Positions 33,780-44,800 of a stretch of DNA of 64,000 nt are shown piece by piece (position 1 is the stretch's first letter; the number at the start of each line of letters is the position of its first letter). The stretch comes from Stercorarius parasiticus. Lineage: Eukaryota > Chordata > Aves > Charadriiformes > Stercorariidae. The DNA lies in assembly GCA_013396915.1 (NCBI GenBank), contig VWZL01001371.1, positions 430,431 to 494,430 of the forward strand. Direction: 5' to 3'. Below the pieces are notes generated by a model that saw nothing but the letters and a program-made list of their open reading frames with translations, was not told the DNA's origin and ran no database searches. Both the position numbers and the translations under genes were made by a program.

Positions 33780-36700
33780 CTTACCTGCGGCTCCTGCAGT
33801 CCCAAAGCACAGACCTCCCTGCCCCGGGAACTGGCTGGTTTCCCACAGAACACATCCATGGATCCAGCGTGCAAAGCCCCCGGGGAATCCTTCAGCAGCA
33901 GCAGGACGCCCCAGGACATCTGGTGCCACAGCACTGGGTCGGGCAGGAGACGCTAGGTTAGGTTTCACATCCTTCCCGTAAAAAACAGCCAAACAAACCA
34001 AACACCCAAAACTTAAACTATGAACTAAGGCTGAAGTTGCTGAGGGGAGGGGCCGGGCTGCAGAGCTGCCCGCAGGTACGTGACAGAGATCAGCCCCTCT
34101 CATCTCTAGAAATTCCCTCGGTTCTTTTTTTTGGCCAAGCTTGGTCAATGATTACAAAGATGCTTTATTTAACGTACAGATATTTTACAGAGTCTGGTCA
34201 AAAGGCACCAGCCCACACCAACAGGCCTGCTGCACAGTACAGTTCTACCTGCAAACTGAACTGACGCAGGCAAAACCCCTTCCCTCCACCACTGCAGTCC
34301 CTGAGCATCCGCTGAAGCTGATGGTGCTTCTCCACGTCCCTCCCAGAGCTCGGCTGCCCATTGCCCGGGGCAGGGGATGCTTTTCTCCTGACCTGGGAAA
34401 AACGTTAGTTTTCCTACTGTTGATCACCATCATGCTGATGGGCAGGTGAGGATTTCACACGGTCAAAGCAAGTTTCCATGAAAGTTATAAGGTTACAACA
34501 ATGGGGAAGGACAAGTCAACAGCAACATTCATCTGCAAATACTTTTAAGCGGGCCGTGCGCTGCCGGGGGGGCAGAGGCAGAGGGGCCAGGGCTTCTCCC
34601 GGCAGCAGGGAGCCGCGTGGGCTGAGGGAGAGGGAGGCCGCCACGCGACAGCTGAAGGAAGGGCAAAGCAGCAGCATGGGATTAAGGCAAAGAAGATTAT
34701 TCTGGTCCTAAGCCACCCATCGGCTACTGCACGGAGAGCATCTCTGAACGGGGATTTCACCCAATGGCCCTAGGAAATACTAGTTTAAGTGGTGAGAGAA
34801 AACCACTCTGAAAACTGCTTTGATGGGAACTGCTCGAAGAATTCGAAGAGTCTGGCGTGGGCCAGATCAGCGCCCCCGTACTCCCCGCCAGACCACCGAG
34901 ATCCTCGTGCAGAAGAAGGACCCTCAGCAGAGCCACGGACAAGCAAAAAGGTGACGTTTTAACAGAACTCTTAAAACAGTTACAGGAATCCCACCTCCCC
35001 GCTGCCTCACCTTACAGAATGGAACCCTCTCCGGTTGGAATCCCGGCAGAAGCGGGAAGGGCTGAGCAGCTCCTCCCGCTCTCTGCTCCCGCAGGACGTG
35101 CCTCAGGCCGGAGTTTGCCCGGAGGCGGCCGGGTCTCGCCCCGTGCCCTGCGACGCCCTCTGCATCTCACAGGGAGGGGGTTTCCCTGCAGATTTTCTCC
35201 GTCTCAGCTGTGCCGAGGAATGCCGGCAGGTGAGTGGGGGCCTGAGCCAGGCCAAAGGCATTTCAAGCCTGCCGCAGCACAGCATCCGTCAGCACGCTGG
35301 CTGATCTACTGGGAAGAGCTCCCTCATTTATCTTCATTACTGCTCCACCTACCATCAATTTACAACAGGCTTAGAAAAAATGCTGCCCCCTCGGCAATCA
35401 ATCCGAGCCTCCCCCCAACCTGCTCCCCGAGCGGGACACGCTCCGCGGGCGGGAGGGACCCCGTGCCCAGGGACCCCAGGGCAGCCCGCGATAGACATTT
35501 CCTCCTCTCCAGAGCACCCCCGGGAGGTGTCTTGCAGCAGAAATACCGCTCCGCAGCAGATCTCTGGGCCCACCTGATGAGTGACACCTTCATCAACGGC
35601 TGCTGCCAAAACGTCCCTTCCCTCTGAATGCAGATGTTCAGCATTTCAAAGCGGAGGAGAAGGCTCCCGAGGACAGGTTTGTCCTGGGTTTATCAGCGTC
35701 CCCCCTTCCCGTAGCATCACCGAGATACTAACACTGGATGCCTTGAGCAACGCTGTAGAATAACCACAGCTGAGAAGGCAACAAACCCTCCGTAGCCCTG
35801 AGGGTCCGCTGGCCTGGTGGGCTCCAGCGTGTCTGCCTGTCCCTGTCCCTGTCCCCACCCCGCAGTAAATCAGAGTCAAAACCCCTCGGCGCAGGGACCA
35901 GCAGCGCAGAAGCTCCCAGAGGAGCCTGACAAGCTCAAGTCCACCCGACAAGGAGAGGCGAGCCTTTCTTCTGCAAAGGGCCACGCAAAACTACGCTTGC
36001 TTCTCGTTTATTAACAAGCAATTAGCAAAAGCAGAACGTCTGGGAATCCGAAATCGGCTGGTTAGCTGGAGCTCACTGCCAGGGCTTGTGCAAGACGACG
36101 TCCCGTTCCCACTGGGCTACGTGTCCCGGGGCTGAGCCCTGCAAAGCTGCCCCAGCACACTCATCCTCAGCAGATGTTTTCCATCCAGACACGTTTCTGA
36201 AGGCTGCGGCCTCGTCAGGAAACACTCAGCTCCTCTCACAAGCCCCTCTTAAGTAATCTGCCCGAAACGTGCAGGGAGCCTTTTCTGCAAGATCATCTTC
36301 TAATTATCCTCTAGTCAAAAGCACATCTGAACTCAAGGACAAGGAGCAGAATTAATTGCTTAACGAGTTCCTGAATAAATTACCTTTCCTGAGGCAGCTG
36401 GACAGGGCACACAGGAGAAGGGAGAAGGCACTGGAAACACGGCATCCACGTGAATTCAGGGTATTTCTCTACTAAACCACGTGCAAGTGAGCGCGGGCTC
36501 GGCCCAGGTGACACCACCATTTTTCAGGAGGGACGCAGGGATGAGATGGATGAAGTCTGGAGTCCCAGCAACGCCAGGGGCACACACTGCTCCGCCGCAG
36601 CCCCTCTCGCTGCCCTGGGCCCTTCCTGTTCACCATCGCCTTCACACACGCCAAAGGTTTTGCTCCAGCTCTGGGGGGGGGGGCATCTGCTGTCACGGGT

Positions 36701-39700
36701 CCAGCTCTTGGGGACAGACCTATTGGGGCATTTTCACTAAATTTGCATAACCGGTCAAGACCAGAGCTTTCCCGGGGCGGGCCGGGGGGGCCGCTGCTGC
36801 GCTGGAGCCTCAGCTGTGAGTCAACACGGGAGAACGCACCAGTCACCCACTGGGTCACAGCGCTGTCACTGGTGACAGCCGACGGCCAAATTAGAACAGA
36901 AATCAAGAGGTTCTTAAGAGAAGGGTCCGAGGCTGATGAGGCCACGCTGTGATTGCACAATTCCCTGCATCCAGAGTCAAAGGAAAATGTCACTGGCCAG
37001 AAATAACCAAAGAAGATCCCCAGTGGAGACACGTACTCCTCCGGGTGGGTGCAGCCCCGCTGATGCAATGAGTGCGGGTGTGTTATCCAGCTTTCCCCAA
37101 TGACCAGGCTCACCGAAGAGTCTACCGAGAAGCACAATACAGCAGTCGAAGCTGGAAATGAGGAAAATTCCAAGCACATGAGCAGCATCCCTGGTCGCCC
37201 TCTTCCCCTGCAGTGCAGAGCACACCCCGCCTGGGGGGCACAGGGAGGGAGCCAGGGGACCATGGGGGACCGAAGCTGCTGTTCCTCTCTATCCACATTT
37301 ATCACAAGTTGGGTGAATTCAGACCACAGAAGACAGTACAGAGAAGCCCGCTATGATTGCTACCATCAGCGTAACCTCATGTTTAGGTTTATGACCCACG
37401 AGCAGAAGATTGGAATAGCTCGTACGTCACCTACGCTGCCACACAGCCGTAACGGCAGGAGAGAGAACGGAGGAGTGAGTCTGTCCTTCTTCTCAGCAAA
37501 ACAGCGCAAGCCAGGTACTGCCCGGAGGCTGGCAGAGCAGGAACCCCCCTGCTCTCCCTGCCCTTGCCACCAACGCTGTCCTTGCTAAGGACTCGGCACT
37601 GGGGCACATCTGATCCCTGCTCCACAGCTGGGCCCACCTCGTGCCCCGGCACAGCCCCCCGTGGCTGCGGCCATACACCCCATCCATCAGGAGTGGGGAG
37701 GTGCAGCTCCCCGCAGCCCGTCCTCTCGGGCAGGGGAAGGGCAACATTAATTTATGTCTGTACGAGCCCCGTACGCACGGCTCCTTTTCTCTAAGGGAGT
37801 CTGCTCTCATATTTAACCTCTTCATCCTGCTGGCACCAGCAGCGGATGATGCAGCTCGTAGAGGTGCAGACACTTCTCTCCCCCTCCCCCTGGAATCTTC
37901 CTCTCACTTGCGGTCCTTGGGATTCACCCAATGTTTCTCAGAAAAAAAGAGGACCTCAAGACAAGTATGCATTTAATAAGTAGTGAGACAAATAAGCTCC
38001 AGTTATCCCAGCAGAATTACAACACCAGAGAACAATTTTCTGCATTCCTCCGAAGGCCTGAAGGAACCCAATTGCCTGCTCTCAGCCTAAATAGGTACCA
38101 GACACCAAGTGCTCCATAAGCAAACAGAGCCCCCAAAGTGCAAAAATGAAATAAGTAAAAAGCTTCACATTACATATAAACCAGCCGTTTGCACCTTGTT
38201 ATTAATGGTCTTGACTATGACCTTTAAACCCTCCTTGCTCAGAGTCATGGATCTCCGAGCCTTGGCACCCTCACAACAATTCCAGGACGAGGAGCAGGGA
38301 ATAAACAACCCTGCCCCGCGCCGCAGGAGCTGCGGAGGGGAACCGGCGGTGACAAACCGGACCAAGAACCACCGCAGTGCAGCAGCCAGGGCTGAGGGTG
38401 ACCCTCCCCACGGAATCTGTCACCATACCCTGGGTGAGCGGGGTTTCCGAGGGCATGAAAAGTCCTGTTGCCACACAGACACGAGCACCATAGCTAGAAA
38501 CGCACACACCTATGCCCGGTTTCAAAGGACGCAGGCCTCACAGCGTGGTAGATAACTGCAAGGGGGCTCACTGCCTCGAGGATAACTCCCATGTGGTTTA
38601 TAAGCCCCCATGAACTGGAGTTCCTCGAGCAGACCCTGTTACCCAGAAATATTAATTAGTCTGACCTTCCTCACCACCGCTTGAAGAGTTTTATTAGTGT
38701 AATAGCGCCAATACCAGTGGGAAGTTTTCCCCCTTGGAAGCCGTTGGGTACAAATCACTCCCTCTGGAGGAGGTGACCCTGCAAGAGCGAGGGCTGGTGG
38801 GGGCTCTGAGACACGCGTGCTCCTGTCCTTCCCTGGGGACAGGCATTGGCCACCTCCGAGCCCCCACCGCATCGGAACGTCCCGGCTGGTGGGAAGTGGC
38901 CATCACAGCCTGAAGCCCTGGCACCAGCTCCAAACTCAGCAATTCCCCAGATAAAGCAGGAATACAGGAGGAGCAGACCTGATGGACATGCGTCAGGCTC
39001 AAAGGATTAGTGTGTCTAAATGACAGCAAACAACCAACAGCATTTAGGTATTAACTTTCAAATACTTCATTTGAAGCCAGCCAACATTAGAAAGTTCTGT
39101 TTCAACGACAGGGTAACAAATCATGCTCGCGTGAGCTCTCCAGATGCATATGCAATAGAAGTCCTGATCCACAAACGTCTTTTACACTTTTCATTGCAAT
39201 CGGTGGTAAGATAGGGCAAATTCACACATGAATTTCGCTGCCTAACTGCCTCACAGACAATAGCTCTGCTCTCTGTGATAAGACCGCCCTCTTTCCTTCC
39301 CTGTCTGTCCTTGTTGGGGATCACTTCTGGAAAAGTAAGAGGTTGGCAGGAAGAAAGGCAGCATTCCTCTGCCTGGACATTCCGATCAGAAACCGATCTG
39401 TCATAGCACAGTGAGGCACTGAAAAACCCATCAAACGAAACCCACCCCACCCCCAAATCCTGCCTAAATGCACCAGAGACTGCAATTACCCTGTTTTACA
39501 AATACACGTTAGCACCAGGTATATAAATAAACACTGCTGTTCAAGTTCCTTGACTTTCACCGGCTGCTCTGAAGGAAACGAAAATTTGGGAAGTCACTAC
39601 CATCGACACAGCCTCCTGGAAAGGCTTTTGCCAGCCCAGTGGCTGTAAGGTCACCCTAGTGCATGCCTCAGGGAAACGGCAACAATCAGTGCTTATCTGT

Positions 39701-41366
39701 CCTAAGCCATAATTGTTTTTTTATATATATATACACATGTATGCAGCTTAATTGCATGCGGGCTGAGCCTATGGTAATAGATGGCAAGTCCCTGCTCCCA
39801 AGTGGCAAAGGCAAGTTCCTACAAAGCATGGACAATCCCGCTGGGAAGTCACAGAGAGCTCCTCCTTCCTCAAGAGTTACCGGCACTTCTAGAGTAGGGA
39901 GATCTTCATTACGCAGCCTGCTGCCAGCCAGACTGTCAGCACAAGCCCATCCCCTCTGTTACTGTTATGTCAGGGGAGGACAGTGAGAGAAAGCAGCTCT
40001 TGGGATGATACATGGGCAGCACAAATGCTGGAAAATGTTCAACTTTAAAAAGCATTAGGTTGGTTACCTTATGGGCCCCTGCGGACCACGAAGTGAAATT
40101 GCATGAACACAACATACCTATTAATCACCACAATGATTCCCCAGTGCGAAACAGCCGCAGTGGCGTACATGCAACTGGAAAGAAAGTTGAGAAAATTACC
40201 TACTAGTAGTTAGGCAACTCCAAAAATTTGGTAGTACCTTTCTGTAGGGCTGCCCTCTTGACTCCTCAGTGAATTCAAGTATTTAACTTGGATTAAAGCC
40301 CAGTCAACAGAAACATACAGTGGAGAGTAACAATGGTATTTCTACCTAAACACGCGTGTTTCCTCCCCACCAGCCACCAATAAGCTACACTGATGAGATG
40401 CATAGGTGACTGTCCGCTTCACAGTACTTTGTTTCTAAGGTAAAGGATTTGAAAAAGGAAAAAAAAAAAATCCTTCAGTCTTCTGCATCAAGATAGATTA
40501 TAGGTCAATTCAAACTGAGCTGTAATCGATCGATTTAGGTATTACTTCAGAGAACAGAACAGGCTGCAGCAAGCTTCTTCCATCCAGGATTCAGTAACCA
40601 GCGTAATTTCCACCACCTCTGGAAGAAGCCATCGACATCACAGCTTACCTCAATCCTTCACAGAGATCAGTGAAGATTAAACACGCAGAATCTCCCTAGC
40701 TGTTACGGGTAAATGTATGTGTTTATCTGCAAAAGGGAAGATGATGGACAACTTTTCATGTGCTCAGAATTAGCATTTCTCCACAAACCTGTGCTGTTTT
40801 TATCACTTCCCTTTGAAGGAGCCTTGGTTAACATGCCTCTGCTTCCTCAGCACCGAGCAGCAGACTCCAGCGTGAAGACGACGTTTTCTCTAATGGGGGA
40901 GAGTGGAAATGGAGGTCACACCAATTACCTCAAACCACTTGGCTGCCACAGCCATCTTTTCACCTTTGCAGTAAACAAACCCTTGTGGCTGGTCTGTACA
41001 TGAAGCAATTCCTTTGAAGAGTGCTCCACATCTCAGTTCTCTTCAAGTCTTGAGATCAACAATGACAGTACTTTGGACCAACACTTGAAAGTTCACGTCT
41101 CCCCAAGACTCCCATGCAGATATCACAACCACTTTTGGCAGTTTCAGAAACCCTCTTGTTCTTCAAGGCAAAGTGGTTTGGAAAGACAAAAGATGCACAA
41201 TTAAATCTAAAGAAATAACAATATGAAATAGAAGAGTTTATACTCCAATTTCCTTATGCAATGCAAGCTTATAGGATACAGAAGAAACAATCTTTGCTGC
41301 ACACTATAATCTATATTAAACAGACGCTTAAGAAGTCAACAAATTCAACGTGTTAGGAAGCAACCT
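33780..41366. other. Region between WNT2B and the ST7L 3' end; no gene recognised
   Basis: I see no coding exon here. Two AATAAA signals in the - direction (34164-34169 and 38690-38695) are candidate distal ends for a long ST7L 3' UTR. If the first were used, ST7L transcripts would reach the CR1/WNT2B end. A 277-codon open frame on the - strand (36472-37305) looks like chance, having no recognisable domain and a composition like its surroundings. Short homopolymer runs occur, for example G11 near 36676. The sequence becomes AT-rich from about 38-40 kb. Confidence 0.6.
34164..34169 (-). terminator. Candidate distal - strand poly(A) signal (AATAAA)
   Basis: Canonical AATAAA in the - direction, about 385 bases beyond the 3' end of the CR1 that follows WNT2B. 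If ST7L transcription reads this far, its 3' end would nearly meet the WNT2B 3' end. A GT-rich downstream element is not evident, so the call is weak. Confidence 0.2.
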
Positions 41367-41372
41367 TTTAAT
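41367..41372 (-). terminator. Candidate proximal ST7L poly(A) signal (ATTAAA)
   Basis: ATTAAA on the - strand about 420 bases after the ST7L stop, followed by a GT/T-containing stretch on the same strand (about 41355-41330). It is the first common hexamer I found downstream of the stop. AATAAA hexamers further on (38695-38690, 34169-34164) are alternatives. Confidence 0.3.
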
Positions 41373-41788
41373 AAAGAAAGCAAAACCATACTTTGCTGTT
41401 AACAAATATTTTGAAAAAGGCTTATAAAATTAAATATAAGCCAATTATCTGGTGCATCTGCAGCTGAGAAGGAAGCGCCAATATTCCAAACATCTGCTCA
41501 GTGTGTGTCCTCTCCTTTCTTACAGAGGAAGTATTAGCTTCCAGTCCTACAAGTGATTAAGAGAGCAATAAGGTATTGCTCAACAAAAAACTATTTTCTT
41601 AGATGATTACAGACTAAGGCCGAAGAAGAAATTCATGTCAAGCACCTTTACCAACATGGAAGCCTGTCAAAGATACCAGTTTGACCAGCACGGCTTTCGT
41701 CCTTGCTCCCCATGTCTAGGGCTGAGCTAAACAGCGGGGTGAGGCCGGTGAGAGCAGCGAAATCGAACCATGGTGGAAAGCACTCCAG

Positions 41789-41884
41789 TCACACCGGAGT
41801 CTGCTGAGGCCAGAGACGGGGCAGCAGGAGCACCTCGATGTTCTCCATAATGATGCTGAAGGGTGAAAGAAGAGTCCCAAAGCA
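41789..41884 (-). CDS. ST7L: ST7L last coding exon
   Basis: The acceptor is gtttcttgcag. 31 codons then TGA. It encodes [20 protein letters not shown] then [11 protein letters not shown]. The pattern of the family tail (small/hydrophobic segment, Met-Glu-x-Ile/Val-Glu, then Leu-Pro-x-x-Leu-Trp) is kept, but the residues are more diverged than in the other exons. The phase-0 start fits the preceding exon exactly. An alternative last exon cannot be excluded. Confidence 0.85.
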   Translation of the reverse strand, partial: CFGTLLSPFSIIMENIEVLLLPRLWPQQTPV

Positions 41885-44800
41885 CTGCAAGAAACAGAAC
41901 ACAACAACAAAAAATGAGATCGCTTTCAAAACCACAATCCTTTTACAGGCTGCAGGTATGAACAAAAACCCACCCTGGATCTTTCCCTCACGGCAACAGA
42001 GCTACGATCCCTCCCCTCAGTGCTGATGCCACAAAACAAACCTTAGCCAAGACACACAGAAAAACCCTCTGGAAGCCACGGCTCCAGCCTTGTCTACTCA
42101 CCCCCGGGGCCCGCGGCGTGTCCACTCAGCTGGAGGCCAGAACGCTGGGAACACTCACCGGCCACAGCACCCGCAGCACCTGGGCAGGGGCAGAGGCGTT
42201 AGGATGGCGTTCGGCTGTGCCACAGCACCCAGGCAGAGGCAGGGGCGTTAGGATGGCATTTCCCTGTGTCACAGCTCTTCCAGCTGCCCTGAGCACCGCG
42301 CCTTCACCATTGAACCCACCGGGGAGGAGGGGAGCGCGTTTTCTCGGGGATTCAGGCACGGATTATTTATAGGTCATCGACTCAAACGTGTGAAAACTGA
42401 ACAGACCATCCACCAAGGCTGGCCCCTGCTTCCAGACAGGATCCATATTCTAGATGCCATCTAAACAGTTCCAGAAGTAAAGATTAGGCTAAAACAAATG
42501 GTGCAAACTCCCCTGCACCTTCTCAACCCATCCCCCACGTATTCCACTGGGACTCGGGTTATCCTCGCACAAACCCTCTTTTCACAAGGCAGCAACAACA
42601 GGACTCATTTACTTTGAGGGTTTTACTTTGGCCCTCCTGGCTTCTATCATAACCCCAAATATTACATTAAAAAGGCTTTTAAAACATAACATTCACAGCA
42701 GCGCAGGAGCTTTCCACTGCAGCTAGCTTCTTCCCCGCCTGTTTGCGTGTGGCACCTTCCCATTAAGTGCATGAGTTAAGATGTAGATTAGCAAGGCAAG
42801 AAACCTTTGCCCTTGGCATCGACACTCAGCTGTGACAGGAAACTTCAGGCTTTTTTTCTGTGAAGTGTAGAACCACTCATTACACATTGGCAGGGAAGTG
42901 CACATCTCCAAACTATACACATTTTCTCTTAGATAAGCAAAAGACTCAAGTGTTTATAAATATGAAAAGTTCAGCAGCTGGCTAAAAAGTTAATTCTCCA
43001 GTCTCACTTAATGAGCTTTGGGGAAAGTGGTAGGGGGATTTGTTCAGAAAGCAAAGCAGAGTGTCCCAGAAAGCAGGACTTGCCAGACGGGGCTCTGTTC
43101 CGTCCTATTTTCCGTCTCTCGATGGCTGCTATCAGCAAAATGGCAAGGAATCCACTAACAGGGAGCAGCAGAACAACCAGAACGAGAAATGTTTTCTCCC
43201 AATCTTGCAGTCATAAAAATTAGCCAATTTTTAATTTAAGTCCCATGACTTCTTTCTTTGTTGTGAAAATATCAAGTGATCCATAGCAAACCACTTTGGA
43301 ACATGGACTGTCTTAGGATTTTGTCCAGTTCCCTGAACAAGGAGCTTGTTTTCAGTAGGATTCAGCAGGAACACTGCTCCAGTATTTTTGCAATACTTTA
43401 ACTAATACCGGTCTATTCCAGTAGCATAAGGTTCAGACTTAAAATAAGGGACTGGTTTGTTGGAAGGTAAGCACCTTGGTCGTTATCAGGAACTTCTGAG
43501 GAGACCATCTGAGGTGCCTGCTCTCACTCTGCATCTCTAGCTGTCTCGAAGGCAGACTTCTCAGCGCCTTCACCAGACAGTACAGACGGAATTGTGCAAC
43601 ATCACTTTTGCAAGATGATATGTAGCTACCCCGTTCTCCACCTCTGGAATGGTTAAAAAATAAAAATTCGTTCTGAATGCAGCAATAATCAGACCCTTTT
43701 ATCTGCAGTTTCCACAGAAGCTGTTTTATGTACCAGAGCATTTCTCAGCTTGCTCAGGGAGCTGCACAGATGACTGCCATCCCTCTTGCGTACCTCCTCC
43801 CTTCTGTCACGTACTGAGAAAATTCTCAACAGCAACTACTTGAGAAACAGAGCTGTCTCTGATGATCAAGAGCAGAGTGATTCTCCAGAAGATCAGAAAA
43901 CTGGCTGCAACAAACAGCAATGCTGAGCTCTTGCCCTCTGAGAGCGCTCGCACTCGTTGCAGGCCACACGGAGTGCTCTGCCACTGCCTGCTCGCTGTCC
44001 TTGCCCGCACCCACTGATGCGGTGCCTCCCCTCCGGCACAGAATATCAAAAGAACGAACAAGCCACAGCTGACTAACTGCACCCGTGAGCGCAAAGCACA
44101 TCTGCCAGCACCAGTCCCTGGTGCCTGCAAACCCTCCACCTGGGCAAGACGAGGAAAACCCTTGTGGCGCCTGGTGGCAGGGCAGGACTGCCAGACTGCC
44201 ACCATCCCAGGACCGCCACCATCCCGGGGCAGGACTTGCCGGACTGCCGCCACCCCGGGGCAGGACTTGCCGGACTGCCGCCACCCCGGGACTGCCACCA
44301 TCCTAGAGCAGGACTGCCGGACTGCCGCCACCCCGGGACTGCCACCATCCCAGGGCAGGACTGCCGGACTGCCGCCATCCCAGGATTGCCACCATCCCAG
44401 GCCAGGACTGCCGGACTGCCACCATCCTGGAGCAGGACTTGCCGGACTGCCACCATCCCAGGACCGCCACCATCCCGGGGCAGGACTTGCCGGACTGCCG
44501 CCATCCCGGGACTGCCACCATCCCAGAGCAGAACTGCCAGACTGTCACCATCCCAGGACTGCCGCCAGTGCTCAGCCTCCGTCCATGGAGCATTACACTG
44601 TATACATTGGAACCAGCAAACGCTTCACTGTGATTTTTGGCCACTTGGAATATTTTTAGCAATTTGCCAAGGTTTACCCTGTGATTTATTATGGAGGAAA
44701 CAAACTCAAGCACTAACAAATGAAAATATGTAAACTCAGACTTTAAAGTCAATAGAAAGGTATTCAACAACTTAAAGCCCTTTAGAGGCATGCAGTTTGC

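Noticed and set aside
36472..37305. 277-codon open frame on -
   Set aside because: No domain or family resemblance, biased composition, and overlapping open frames on the other strand. It lies in the region where ST7L 3' UTR or intergenic DNA is expected.
44073..44791. Several 140-190 codon frames on both strands over the minisatellite
   Set aside because: Periodicity of a stop-free repeat keeps the frames open. The translations are just the repeat in different phases.
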